Source: Monarcha castaneiventris obscurior
Taxonomy: Eukaryota; Chordata; Aves; Passeriformes; Monarchidae
Direction of reading: 5' to 3'
Assembly (NCBI GenBank): GCA_026261815.1
Contig: JAMPIT010000350.1
Location: 62,001 to 126,000 of the forward strand
Length of the DNA: 64,000 bases
Shown: piece after piece, positions 1-14,400 of the stretch
How positions within the stretch are numbered: the first letter of the stretch is position 1
How the letters are laid out: each line of letters starts with the position of its first letter
Program-made: the position numbers and the translations under genes
The notes under the pieces: generated by a model
What the model saw: the letters and a program-made list of their open reading frames with translations, nothing else
The model's database searches: none
What the model was told of the DNA's origin: nothing

Positions 1-1495
1 ATTCATGAAAATGCAGGAATGACTTTAAATGTGACAACCCAAGTATGTGACTTTCATAAACAAATAATCCTGTAATGACCATGGAGAGTCTTTAAAAAAA
101 CAAATGTAAGACAAGGAAAAAGATGAAGAGTAAATTACTTTGGCAACATTAGGCTGCACAAGCAGTGTGCAACAATACTATTGTCTGTATTAAAACCACT
201 AAAGCATGACATTACATTAACTCATGTTTTCTGTTTAAAACCAAACTCTTTTCAAGATGCCACTTCAACAAAATTTCCATGGATTAACATAGCAGCAACA
301 GAAAGACTGTGGTGTATGACTGAAATTCCAAAAAGAATTATTTCATAAAGATTTGGGGTTTTGTTCTGTTCAAAGTAGTTTAGCATACTTATAATTTAAA
401 TCCATCTCCTTGCTGTTTAGAAGGGCAAGGGCTGGAAGCACATGGTATTTCTCTTACAAAAAGGCAACGACAGTCTGTGTCAAACTTAAGGTGGTTGCTG
501 CATATGTCTCTAATTTCATCATTCAAAATATTACCGCTGTTACAACACCAGAGAAAGCACTACTATGATTTCCAATACACCTACATAAATAACATTTTAG
601 AAAATTAAAGGTAGAATGAATTCTACCACTTTTCATAATTTGCTGACATAGATACATACCCATGAACAGGGGTTCAAATAAAATTAAATGGAATTTACCT
701 TATTTCTGTTCAATGATGACATAAAAACTCAGTTGTCCATATTCTGAAATCCCTCTCAGAGAGGGTTGCTTCGTATAACAATGTCAATTAAGGTGCCTTA
801 AGTTACTTCCTTTGCCATATGTATCCATTCTTTAGTAGGAGTGGGTCATCCATTTCCTCTATTTTGATCTTCCTCTTACTCACATGCCCAGGCGGAACCA
901 TGGACCCACTCTACTTTCTCTACTAATTATGCACAATAGCAGAATGGCCAGAAAAAAACTGCTCCAACGTCATACTGACAAAGGAGTTGGCTACAAAATA
1001 AGCCAGGTATCTGACTTCCTATTCTACAAAGGTTTGCTTCACTATCCTTCCTGTTCTACAGCATTTTTCATTTTACAATTCCAAAGCGCTATATAAAAAT
1101 GCATTATTAATTTTACATAAGGAAAAGATAGTATGCATTTAGATATTCTCTCCTCTCCAATTTAAAATAATTTACTGCAATGATACAATTTCTGGAGAGA
1201 GGCTATACTACGTGTATTCAGAGATGTTACTAAAGAGTGAAGACTCACATTCCGAGGGGTAAGTTAGAACAATACAGTAAATATCACTAATACAAGTAAA
1301 TTCACAAGATTAAGTATCTGTTGTATAATTATTGCTAAGTCTACCCTGCATTTTTCTATTGGCTATGCATCAGTAACTCCGCTCATCACAACGTTTAGAT
1401 TTTTAGTCTAACACAAAGGAAGACTTCATAGAAAATGTTACACGAATTTACTATTGTTGTAACACTAATAATCTATAACTTGAATGCACTCAGAC
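1..1495 (-). other. NUP58 intron 13 (partial), no exon seen
   Basis: AT-rich intronic DNA downstream of exon 13. I looked on the minus strand for the expected C-terminal FG-repeat coding sequence and basic tail and saw none, so the last NUP58 exons must be further left. No clear AATAAA on the minus strand was noticed here. Confidence 0.7.
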
Positions 1496-1697
1496 CTGTA
1501 GCAGGCTGTTGCTGCTGAGTAAGTGTTGCAGCCATTGCAACGGCTGCTGCATTTGGTATGTTGCTGAAAGGGGTCGGTCCAGTGGTAACGCGTGGCGCGC
1601 TTTGCCACTTCTTAGCTTCTGTTCGTCTTGCCTCAAACACATCCATGGCATCTCCCAGAAAGCTTTTCCTGTAGCCAAGGTATTGGTCTTTGAGCAT
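1496..1697 (-). CDS. NUP58: NUP58 coding exon 13 (last exon visible)
   Basis: 202 nt, phase 0 to phase 1, encoding [20 protein letters not shown], then the RRTEAKKWQ segment, RVTTGPTPF and a QQQQ run. The acceptor CCTTCAG is strong but the donor GTCTGA is poor. Reading on past the donor adds GLSAFKL and stops at 1473-1475, a possible alternative C-terminus. Confidence 0.94.
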
Positions 1698-4600
1698 CTG
1701 AAGGGGATGGGAGGAAGCCATTTTAGTTCCACGTATTGGACATAAACCCTTAACTTAATAAGGAAAGAGACACTAAGTTATAAATAACATTTCCTAAAAG
1801 AACAAAAAAAGCCCACAAAAAACCAAACCAACAAACACCACCACCAAAACCCAAAAACCCTTGTCAAGCTATGAGCTAGAAAGAACTGGCTTGCAACAGC
1901 TACAGCCGGAGCAGGTTCCATACTTAAATTCTGCAAAGCTGTTTAGCATAATTGATACCGTTCAGTATGTTAACCTAAGTCTTTCAATGTTGGTGCAAAT
2001 CAGCACAATTCAATTTGTATCGCTGTACTTAACTGATCCAAGAGGAAAATAAAGCCACGTTACTAGCTTATAAAATAACACACTTAAGTGTTACCCTTTC
2101 CCCATGGAGTCTGCTTTTGCTCCCCTATCACCTTCACCTGTGTTTCCTTCCTTCCTTTCACTCTTGCATTTCTTCTTACCACAAAGCTAAAGAAGCTACC
2201 AAAATTTTAGAATTCACTCGTTTCTGATGCATTTCATCAGCAATGTAACACAGTCCAAATGCAACAGATCATTCTGGTGCAGGGTAACAAATCTGCTGTG
2301 TTGTGCCCCACCTTCCCTTGCCCCTGCCCTTTCCACCCTCAAAACTCCACCACCTTCTGTGGCAACAGCCCAGCTTGGCTTGTTCATCATGAGCAATTTC
2401 TGTCACAGATGAGGAAACTACAGATATCTGGTGTAATAAAAAAAAGAATAAATAGCTTTCACTAGATAACTGATAGAATTATTTCCATCTTCTAACAGAA
2501 AATCTTTAAATGTAATACATTTATTAAAGGACAACAGTTTCCAGTTTATGGAAGACATACTATGTCCTGTGTTCCTGGCTAAAGATATGCTTGTTTCCTC
2601 AAAGAGGAGTTTATGGTCCAAAAATTCTGACTCAGGATTTGAACGAATGCAATCCCAACTCTACCAGCAACAGCAAGAAACACACAAAGAATGACCTCAT
2701 TATCACATCAGAAGTGCTGTCTTTGGAGAGAAAAGACATTTGTAGAATTCTAATGGGATTTAATACAATGCCATACTGACTGCCCTACAAATGCCATTTG
2801 ATATTGTAGAGCAGTTCTTAAGGCTAAACTATGCTGAATGATTTCATGATGTTACCTACTCCAATTGTGTCCAAGCGAATTTTCACTTTTTACTGACCTG
2901 AGATACAGAATGCAGCTCTATGTTCATACAAGGTATAAATATATTCAGGAAAAGAAATTAACTGTGATCGCAGCTCTGCCTTCCACAAACTGTATCACAA
3001 CCATCTGATAAGGCAGAGTCCACAGTTTCAAAAGTGCTCTCCTCTTCTAGCATCTTGTAGCTGATAAACTAAACCAGATGGTTATAATGACAGATTCACT
3101 TGAGCAGTACATTCATCTTTCTGTTTTTTGAAGCTTTATTTATAAAATGCCTTCCAAAATTATCAGCATCCATGCTGATATTTTGGAATATTCCAAAATA
3201 CCATGCACCCACTAGATTAAATCTCAAAAAAAATTCCCAGAGGAAAAATCCTCAAACCACCCCCTTAATTTCAGGCAATAGAATTCTACCCTAAACTGAA
3301 GAAAGTCTTTCCTATTCAGTCACACTGACAAGGTACTGAAGATACCATTGCTTATACCCGCACACCAACCCAGCAGTTTATACTTAAGAACAACAAAAAC
3401 ATATCATCACAGAGACCACTGCACAAATTCAGGCTACACTCAGATCTCAGAAGGCACGAGGCCTGAAGACATTTGGGATACGTTTTGGGTAATTCTGCTG
3501 AAAATATGGAGGAGCTGATATATTCCATACACGGCAGCAAAACTGAATTAACTAAGAACAGCACGAATATCTGATGGCAGGTATTTGTAAACCAGCAAGT
3601 ATCTATGCTGACAGAAGCAATGCAAGGAATCAACATCATACAAGATCCTCAGTATTCCTTAACTTTATGCAGAAAAAGTAAAAAGTTTCAGATATTTAGA
3701 GAACTAGCAATGCTGTGCAGAAGAAGCTTAGAGAAGGAAGCAGAAGATTTAAGAGCTATTTCCATTAAGTAAGTCACTTAGCAGAAACAATTTCAAACAC
3801 TTGTACTCTTCAAGTTGGTTTGTTTTGGTTTGGTTTTTTGTAGCCAAGAAGGATTCTGATCTTTTCAAGAAAAATCATGTATTGGAGGACAGTGACATTT
3901 TGTCAATATGTCCAGAACTGTAAATGGGAAAATGGAAATTGAATGAGCCATAGTCTGTGATGGAAAAAACAGGCCTAATTAGGACCTTGGATACATAAAC
4001 TTTGATACATGATCTTTTCTTTTTCCTTCTACAAATACAACTTACCATGAAAACCAGGTTTAAAAACAATAAAATAGACAGAACACAACTTTAACCAACG
4101 TTCTTTGATATGTTGAAAAATCTCACATATGGAAACTCACTTTTTTTTTCTCCCGTTACCTATTTAAGCAAGAGCAGATTTACATCATCTTTGCTTGATA
4201 TCAAGAGGTCATTGGGCAAAAATCAAAATATACAAGCATGAGCTCAAAAACAGACATTTTAAAAAGTGATCAACAATTAGAAAGAAAAGAGTTAGATGAA
4301 AAGCATTTTGTAACTCAGATGATTGTGGTCAGTTGCTGTCATCCCTATTAGTAAATACTTTAAATGCAACTTCAGTTGAACAAAAGCTACTTTTTTAATC
4401 AAAGCACTTCTCCAGGAGTTTGCAAATTGTCAATTTAACAGAAGAACAAAAAAACACCAAAAAGAAAACCTGAAGATATAGTTTCAAAAAATGACTTTAC
4501 AGTCATACAGGAAATACACAGGAACACATCAAAGCAACATACCTTTACATTTTCATGTATTGACTGAAGTTGTGCAGCTAAAGCTACAAATGTTTGATAG

Positions 4601-5426
4601 ATTTTCTGCATAGCCATAGACAAATCTGTAAGAGGCATATAAAATACTGGTAAGTGGCAATCTCATCAGAAGATTTAGTGTTTACACCAAAGTAAGAAGT
4701 TCACCCAAAAGCCCATACAGCACACAAAAATCCACAAATCATCCAAGGACTGACTACTTTTTGACAGGGCTTCAGACTTTATTTTGAAAGGTACTGTTTT
4801 CTCAGATTTATTTTTATATACATGGTAAAGAATTTCCTAGGTTTCTATTACTTAGCAAAGCTAAAAAGTAGTATTTAAACTAATTTTACCTAATTACATA
4901 GGAACATTTTTTACCTCACTGGCTTTTACCTAGATACAGTTAAATCAGATTTGCTTGCATTTGTATGTATTTTCCACTCTGAGTGTATAACTATGTGTTC
5001 AGTTGATTTTTGGTCAAAGATAGCAGTAGAATAGAAGTTTTATTTAAGTTTTAAAGACTTAATTAACAAGCATCACAGGATCTCTTAATCTGGCTCTACC
5101 CAGATTAAGCATATCATAATCAGAGAAACACAGCAGGGAGCTCCTTGCCTACAAGTCTTCCATTTAGGATATCCTATTTCCCACACAGATATAAAAGTAT
5201 TTTCAGGGCATTGACCCAACACTAAGGCAAAAACCTTAGTACCAAGGGGAAAATCTCAAAGGTTTTGGCAGAATGAGGCATTTGCTAAAAAAAAAAAAAA
5301 GCTCTTCTCATAGAAACACTGCAACAATGTATCGAAGTGGAGGATAGAAAAGTGCTGAAGTGGTTCTTTCATTGTGACAAGATCAGCTTCTGTATTTCCT
5401 CTGAATGATGCACATAGCCTGAATGC

Positions 5427-5467
<41 letters not shown>

Positions 5468-8400
5468 CACACACACTGAAATGCATATAGTAGCTATCAA
5501 GTTCTTGAAGATGCATTGGTCTAGCGATGATTCCCAAACTGAAAATGTTTGCATTTCCATAGGGGAATTTCTCCCTTATAAAACAGAAAAGCTGTAGAAT
5601 CAATCTCATGCCAGCCCACAGGGTTGTGGAGGCAGTAGCATCTAGGAAGACTGGCCACAAGTTTCCTAATAGTTTGGAGGCAATTTATTGATGCTGACTA
5701 CTAGACATTTCAGTATTTTCAGGACATTCGGAGTCATGGAAACCTGCATGGCAAAGGAAGTTTTTTCCGTATGGTAAAGGCCACACATGCAGTACAGCAT
5801 TGACTAGATCATTACTGACAATATTCTCATACTGGCACAAGAGATTGAGCCTTGCCTACACAAGCAAGGAACCTCTCCATTATAGCAGAAACTGCTGAAA
5901 ACCTTAGGAAAATCTGTGAAGGCATCCTTCTCATACTCTTGATGGACAAGAAAGTCACACAAAGATAGAAGACCCTCAGGATTCAGCAGATCTTTCATTA
6001 TGGAAGCTAGGTCTAGACAGTCCTCTTGCTTTTTGACATACAACATCCAAAGTCTCTGCACCATCCTGTGATGGCAAGATGTTTGAGTACCATTTAGCAG
6101 AAAAAGACAAGCACTTGAAATCACTGCTTATTGCAGGACCCATACCTAAAATGGCCCAAAAGATAAAACTCGCTATGACCACAGGAATGGTAACCAACCA
6201 GAAGACTACTGTTCAGAGGAAAGCATTCTTTGACCAGAGAGATCTTCTCAAGATTGAATGATGTAGCAGCAAACAAGACTAAATTTTCTCAGTCAGAGCT
6301 GAAGGCAATACTAACAGGCTCCAAACTATGGAAAGCTCTCATTTTGACCTTGTGCTGACAGAGCAGGCACCCATGTATGTCTGGCCAGAAAGCCCAGTGC
6401 AAGACACAAGGTGCCAGACATCAGCTAGATGCTCAAGGGAAGGAGATGTGGATGTCAAAACAAACCAGGCTTAAAAATCACAACTCAGGAAATTGATCCA
6501 TTTAAATAGCTCAAAAACCATTATGAATGGAACCTTTAGTCCCAAATCTTTACACTGAACAACTGCAGAATTTATCTGAACACGAATTTGTTCAGTACAT
6601 TAAATGAGAAAACACAACAAAAGAGGAGAGAAATTAATTACTCCGTTTCCATTATAGGTGTAAGTTTGCTAAATTCTTCATGTACAAAAGATTAGGACTG
6701 AAACGTTTACCTTGCGGAGTTATGTGTGAATTATTAGCTTGAGTAGCAAGATGGTTTTCCAGCTCTTCTATTTGTTGCCTGTACTGCTGCAGCTGTACTT
6801 CGAACTGTTCAACCAGGATTCTGAAGTAGCTAGATGAGTAATACAGTGAAATTGTATGATTAAACTTTACTAATTTGTCTGAATTGTTTTACCTGATCTC
6901 TATTAGCTGCCAATTTTCATTCAATTAATGGCACAGTTAGGTTAGATGACATTCCTGATGTCCCTCTACAACTGCAACAAGTATGAAGACTATTTCTCAT
7001 GTCTAAGACAAAGATAATTTAAGTGAAGAAATAAAACACCAATTCTATGAAGCACTCCATATAAATGTTACAAGAAGGGGAAAAAAAAATGTATTGTGAA
7101 GTTAATAGAATCTTTAAACAGTTGGATTGGACTAGATTACCTTGAAAATTATCTTCCAAATCCCCTGCCATAAGCAGGGACACCCTGACCTTGAATATTT
7201 ACAGAGATGGGGCATCCAACATGTCACCGAGCAACTTTTTCCACTTTAACCATGCTCATTGAAAAAGTTTCTTCCTTGTATCTACTTTGAATCTTCTCTC
7301 TTCAGTTCAAAATCATCTCCCCTGTCGTAACAGGCCCTACTAAAAAACTCTGTCCCTGCCTTTTTCACAAGCCCCGGGTTAAGTACTGAAAGGCTGCAAT
7401 AAGGTCTCCTCAGATTTTTCTTCTCCAAGTTGTATTATTGACTATTTTTTATGAATAACAGCAACTTACTCTGCTGGGGCTGTATTTTCATGCTGAAGAC
7501 CGGGAGGAGTTTTCTGTGTTCGCAAAGCTATTTCTGCATTCTTTAGCTCCTAAATAAACAGAGAAAAATCAATAAAATATAAGGTTCAGCATGAAGGGTT
7601 CAAAAATAAAAATGCTAAGACTCTATTCTTCAATCACATAAAATATTTTCTTCATGCATTTAACATTGATGGAATTTGATCAGAATTTCTCCAAAGAATA
7701 TACTATCAAGAAAGCTGGAGAACTACAAACGCCAACAGAAGTCTAGGGACAGAATGAAAGATAGCACATACTGAAAGCACATTAAGTACTCAGAAGTTGA
7801 GCAAATACTGAGCCAAACTCTGAGACAAAATTTTTCTATTGTGCTTCAGAAATATTATAATTATTAAGGACTAGAGGGGGAAAAACGCAGTCAAGTACAA
7901 GGAAGTAACACACCTAAAAGAGAAAAATATGGACAAAAAAGATTATTTTGAATTTTAAAAAAATACAAACTAGTTTAGAAAAATGCCTCTCTATAGAAAT
8001 GATCATGTTGTACATGATAATGACAGCATACACTTCTGCTTAATACGTCCTAATGACTTTACCATTAAGAATTTCTCAGTGCCTGGTTCTGTGATTATAC
8101 TCAACTCAGGTACAGAAATGAGAGTATCATTAACAAGCTTTTGTTTTCACAGAAAACTGTTGGCAAGGTGCAACTATAGAACAAAACAAAGAAAATCACT
8201 GAATTTTTGACTTGACAATAAATTATCACTTATTTATATAGTAAGCAGCCTTGACATGCTAGATGAAATAAAAGGTGGTACAGAACTTAACTTAAAAAGC
8301 ATCTGCACCAAAACTTGAGCTCAAACTGTCTACACAGTTAAGACATAGACTGGTGGACAGAGATGTGACTCAGGTTCCCTAAATGAATACTAGTGCTAAT

Positions 8401-11400
8401 CAAGAAATTTTGGTCTTGAAACATTATGGGGTAGTTTGGGATTTTTTCCTCCAAAGACATCAGAAGAACGTGTATATGTATTTTTGCTGTTCCAGAGTCC
8501 ATCATGTTGTTACAAATAAGTGTTTACTAGCAGCTGAATATATTACTGAAACTGAACTAAAGTGGACACTCATTCCCTTCCATTGCCTTTGATAAGTAGG
8601 AATGCCCTCCTGAATAGAAGTCATTTTACTGCTGTTGTACTTATCCAAAAATACTGACATCACAGATTTCAGTTTCCCCCAGGAACTTCAAATAGATCAG
8701 AAGTGATTAAATTTTTCATTCTGCTTACAACTGCTTAGTTGAGACACACGTGTTAACTTGACTGATAAAGAAGACTAGCTATCCTATATGAAATAATCAA
8801 CATGCAAACTCTACATAACAAAAGTTATATTCAATTATACCTGTGCAGTTTCAACTTTCAGCTTGTCAATATTAAGAATGTTTCTCTGTAATCCACTGGC
8901 AACTACAGAGAGAAGCTGTTTCAAAGCTTTAATGTCTTCTTGTACTTTAAGCATTGCTTTAGAGGACATTCTACTAATTTCTTCCTGAACTTGTTTTTGT
9001 TCTTTCACAAATTTCCTAGGGAAGGTAAAAAAAACAGGGGTGGGAAGGAAAGAAACATAACATAATGAACCTGAAGTACCCAAGTGTTTAGCTCTTGCTC
9101 ACATTATTTAAATAGCTATTATATTTATTTTTCCAAAAGCAAGTACTGAACAGAAAAATTACGGTATGGCATTTTACCATCTTAACTCCCAGCATAATAC
9201 TGTAAAAAACCAAAACAAAATAAAAACAATCCCCCTCCCTCAAGCTCCTCAACTTTAAATAGCAAGTGTTTGAAAATGTTATGTTGATCCCTGACAAACT
9301 AAGATATATACAACGTTTTTTATATGTATAGTAATATATGCACATCTATGTAAAAGCAATTCCCACTTTGAACTCACAAGTACAATGCATGCAGCCCAGC
9401 CTACAAACCATTTCCTTCCTGCCCAAGGGAAGACTTTCACAATTCTCTATTGGCTTAATACTCCAAGAGAGAGATGGTTAACAGCATATTGTTGGGCAGG
9501 CCCATTTGCATAAATGCATGAAAAAGTGAGACTGAAAAAAACAGACTGAGACTTCAGCTACTAGACCTATCCATCCATTCTGTTCCCAAGGCCCACCTGC
9601 TGAAAGGCCTTGGGCTATTAACTTGTGGAGGGCTCTGAGCCCCTGACTCAGGAGTCCTCTGCACTCCCTTGGAGGAGAGAAGCCTGAGGGCAAAAGGACT
9701 CAGAGACAAGAAACCTCTCTCTAGGTTATGGTTACAAAGTGAACCACCCCCAGCATGCCTTGTTTCTCTATGGTAATACCTTGTATCCAGTTGGTAAATT
9801 GGGTTCCACCACACCCCTGCCTTTCCCATAAAAAGGACCTGGGTCTGCCCTGAATCAGGGAGCCGCTGTCCCTGGGCTCCCCTTCCCAGGGACTGCTGGA
9901 CAATAAAGCTGCCTCTGTGGCACTGCCACACACGGCTCCTGTCTCTCTGTCCCCGAGTTTGCCTCGGGTGATCTCACACAGAGCTGAATCACAAGAGCTG
10001 GAACCACTTGTAGCTGAGAAATGGCTACACTTGCTGAGATCACCGCTGTGCAGGGAGGCTGCCTGGGCCCCTAGGAGAGTTGTTCTCTGCAGGACACCCT
10101 TTCTAGGAAGGTCCTGGCTTTCTGGTGCTTGACCATCATCCGACCTCCTTGTGACAATAACTTATCCTTCGTGCAGCCTGCGGGAACGTGTTCTTGTCAC
10201 AGAGCATCAACAGTATACAGTATTTTAGCTAAACAACTATCATAAATAAAACCACTACTTACTGTAAATTTTCTACATCTTGACATATTACTGGAGGTAG
10301 ATTTTCATCCTTCAGTGCTTTGCTATCTCTATGGGAGACAATGAACATTTAGATGGTCCTTCAATACTGCCAAACATTTTTGCATGACTAGTAAATATCA
10401 CTAAAACATTCAAGCAAGTGATTACACAGTTTTGCACCCATTGCATGAATGTTGCAACTAGGAATGATTTGTATTAATGCACACGAATCCTATGCCAGGG
10501 TCCAAGCCTGTGGTGTAAGCATTGTACACATTTGCAGAAATCACTTTTCAGACCAGATCATCAGTCTAGAGCAGATGCCAAATAAGCTGTAGGTATTGCA
10601 TTTGAAGGAAGAATTGCAGCGCTTAAAATCATGATCAAACATTACGAAATTGTCCATATTGCAAATGTTGGTTATGTACATCTTTTTTCAATATCAAATC
10701 AGCAGAAAAGCTAAAATATTTGTTTAGGTGTTTTCTATTAAAACATGGAATGCAAAGAAAATCTGACACTTACTCTGGTCTTGTTCCCGTTTTGTCACCT
10801 AGAAAATAAAAACTGTAGGTCACAAATGAAGCTCTGAAGAACAAAAAAAACCAATCTTAATGAGATTTTAAGGAAGAACCAATAACTACAATCTGCTTGA
10901 TTTCTCATGATAAGCGGAACAGAAAGAAAGGAGGTTTTAATTTACACCCCCTTCAGAGATAACTATCTTTTCAGGAACAATGGTTCAACAGTTGAGGTGC
11001 TAATTTCTTGGCACTCAGAGTAACAACCTCTTGTGTCTCTACACAAGTCACTACAAATGCATAAACAACTGCAGTTGCATAAGAAATCTCTTTCTGCTTA
11101 TGCAACCTCAATTCACTTCAACCTGCACCCACAAAACATTAAAATTATTAAATTCAGCAATGGCAGTCTCCTCTTAGATACGAAGGCAACAAACATTTGC
11201 CCACTGAGCTTCCTAAGAACTCTGCTATTGCATTAAGTCCAGAAATGCGTGAGATTCTACAGAACTGAAAATGTTACTGCTTACCTGCCACCTCTACACT
11301 CTAAACTACACACCTGGGGATCAAGATGCCAAATGCCTCTGAGTGACAGAACAGAGCTGCAAACAGCATCATGCATAACACAGGCCATGACTGTTTCTAG

Positions 11401-14400
11401 TTATGGCTGCAGCAGTAATTGCATTCCATACCACAGCAGTCTGCTAGCAAGAGCACTCACTCAGCCCAAGGAAAAGGCTTCACCTTCCTCAGCTGAATCC
11501 AATTCACATCCTGCCAGTGCCACCAAGGCTTTAGAAAGCAGCTACACAGCTAATGCTAGTACCACAGATGTTTGAAGCTGCACAAGTCAGTGCTCCTGCC
11601 AGGAGAAGCTACTGCTTTTAGAAGCAACATCTATTTAAAACATTGGCAGACTCCATCACCCAGTACTTCAGACAGACTGCACTCGCAACCATTCCCTATG
11701 CCTTCTGCTAAAGGGAAAAAAAAATCTACACAAAATTAGGGGGGAAAAAGCATGAGAGACCAAGACCAGAATTTAGGACTTCTTTGTCTGCTGATAATCT
11801 AAAAGATAGGCAGAAAACTAAGCACACTTTGCTTTTGTGCTTCAGCCACCTTTTTGTTATTGTTGCAGGTGTACATCACAATACTTACAAGATACAAATC
11901 TGACATCAGATTTCGCTACTTTCTGGGCAAGTGAGTGCTTCAGATTTTTTATTTTTTAACATTCTCTTTAGCAAAAAAAGAGGAAACTATGTATTAGAAC
12001 AGGGTTTTTTTTTCCCCTGCAGCCATATTTTGAAGAAATACTAGATAGTCACTCTTCAGAACAAAAAACTTTTATAACCAATTCCAGAAGACAGAACAGA
12101 GATGCTAGTCCCTATCTGTCCTGGGATTCCTAGGGCACTTTTCTTTCATAGCCCTTATCACTTCCTTCCTTTTATTCACAAGGAAAAGAGAAATAAAAAT
12201 CTCAAAACCATGGAACCACCACACTCAAACCTTAATGCAGTTCCCCCTATAGCAGCATAAACAACTGTACTGACAGAACTAAACAGCAGCACACAGGTAG
12301 GGATATTTATCAGGGCTGCTTAAGCCAGCACTAGCCATTAAGGGAAACACTTGTGAATCAAAACCTCAAAAAACAGTCTCTCCTTTGACATTTCCCACTG
12401 CTAAGCAAAGGGATCTCTGCCCATCCTGACAGCAATAGCCCAACTCAGCCAGTTCCACTATACAACATATAGGGGAATTCAGGTTACCCTGTAAGTTTCT
12501 ACCCTAAAAGGTGAACAAAACACTACTACCAAAGTCAATTTTGACTCTGTGGTTCTCTGGCCCTTATTTTATGACATCTGTATGTTATGGGAGTGTTGTG
12601 ATATCCTAATGCTATAGTTAATGGAAATCCCCTAAGTATCAGAGCCTTTTCATTACTCCAGGTTTCAGTAATAAATTCCAAAAAACAATCAACATCATGC
12701 AAAACACTCCAGTTTTGACAGTCAATATGTCTGATCTTTTACAAGTAAGAACTCTCCACAAATTATGCAACTCTGTAAAGCTGGTTTCATAGATCTTATA
12801 TATATCCTTCTCTTTTAGCTATTGGCATACCTAATTCAAAATTTCAGTCCTAAATGAAATCAAGAGACTAAATTAACAGTACTGATTCCCCAGTAAAAGC
12901 AAGGCAAATTAACAAGCATCTATATCTCAATTCTCACTATTCCTTTCCTTAAGTACTTAAAAGCTACTACAGAAGTGAAGTTTCCATAATTGGTTTTAAC
13001 AACCTGACAGAACATATCATACAGAACTACACACCACCAGAAACAGTTTTGAAGAGTAACACCTAAAATTGGGACACTTTAGTTGTGCAGGCTTTCAAAA
13101 AAAACCCCCAAGTTTAAGATCTGTTACAGCTAGACAACACTAGTTTCAAACCAGTGCTTTTCATACTTGCAACAAAACATTGCTCTGCTCCCCCCTCTAG
13201 TGACAATCTGACAGAACTCTGCAGAAACCTGCAATGCATCTCAGCAAGCAGCCCTGAGTCTTCACTCCCAAAAAGCTAAAGGATTTAGGTCCTGGTTCTC
13301 AAGCTTATACTTATTTTTAAATTAATTAATTAATATTGCATTGCATTTGCAAACACGATCTTGTTCTTCTGTACAGGCACAATATCTAAGAATGGAATCA
13401 ACTGAAATGCCTTTGTAAGAGGGAAGAAGTTAGTTATCAACTTCAGTACCACACTCCTAACCCAATTAAGTACTCCTTGCTGTAGTGTTCTGATCATTCT
13501 CCAAAAAAAAAAAAGGATGTTTTAAAACAAACTTACTCTTTTTGTCTGAAGAACTACTAAAATCAATGCCACCAAGACCTTCATTGGCAGTGGTTGAAGG
13601 AGCTGCAGTTGTCCCCAGAGTCAATCCCAAAGCATTCTGCCCAAGTCCTACAAGAAATCCAAAGAACATTTTTGCATTTTGCAGCATTACCAAGACTACA
13701 ACACAGCACAAATTCTTTCTCTAGAGCTGTGAAATGACAACATGGATAGTGAGATATTTTATTCAGACCAAAACTCACCAAAAATAAGGAGCTTTCCATT
13801 TCTCCACAGATAAGAGATAGCCACGTATCATTGCCCTCTCCCCATGTATGATCAACTTCCTTGAGCCAATTATGGGAATGACAAAGATTTCCTTGCATTT
13901 TCATTTTTTTAAGAAGTGTTAAGTACAAATGAATTTAAGAATAAGAAAGGAGCCAATTATTTCAGTTCCATTTTTACTGTCCATGGATAGCAACACTGTT
14001 CTTAACTGTAACATTGTTAAAAACTACACTTCCACAGTGTTAACACTTTGTATAAACTAAATTCTACTTTATACAACCACACATTAAATGTCACTGTTTT
14101 GAGACGGGAGGAAAAACTAAAATAACGTTCACCTGTTGCTGCTGTGCTTGTATTCTGGAAGAGTGAACCTCCTAAGCCTGCTAAGGCTCCTCCTAAGGAA
14201 AGGCCTGTGGAAGCAGTTGTAGTCGGAGCAGTTGTGCCACCCAAATTTAAAGTAAAGCCAGTAGTTCCTGCAGAGAAAGGAAACCAGCTTCATGTAGACA
14301 CTGCCTTCAAATACATCCATAGACAATCTGAAATAACTGAAAGGTCTGAATTGCATCTTTATCATAATTGGATAATAAGTGTTTTTATTTCCTGCAGAGT

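Noticed and set aside
9554..9931. 125-codon minus-strand frame in the LTR
   Set aside because: Lies inside a noncoding LTR, opposite to its orientation, and resembles no retroviral or host protein I recognise.
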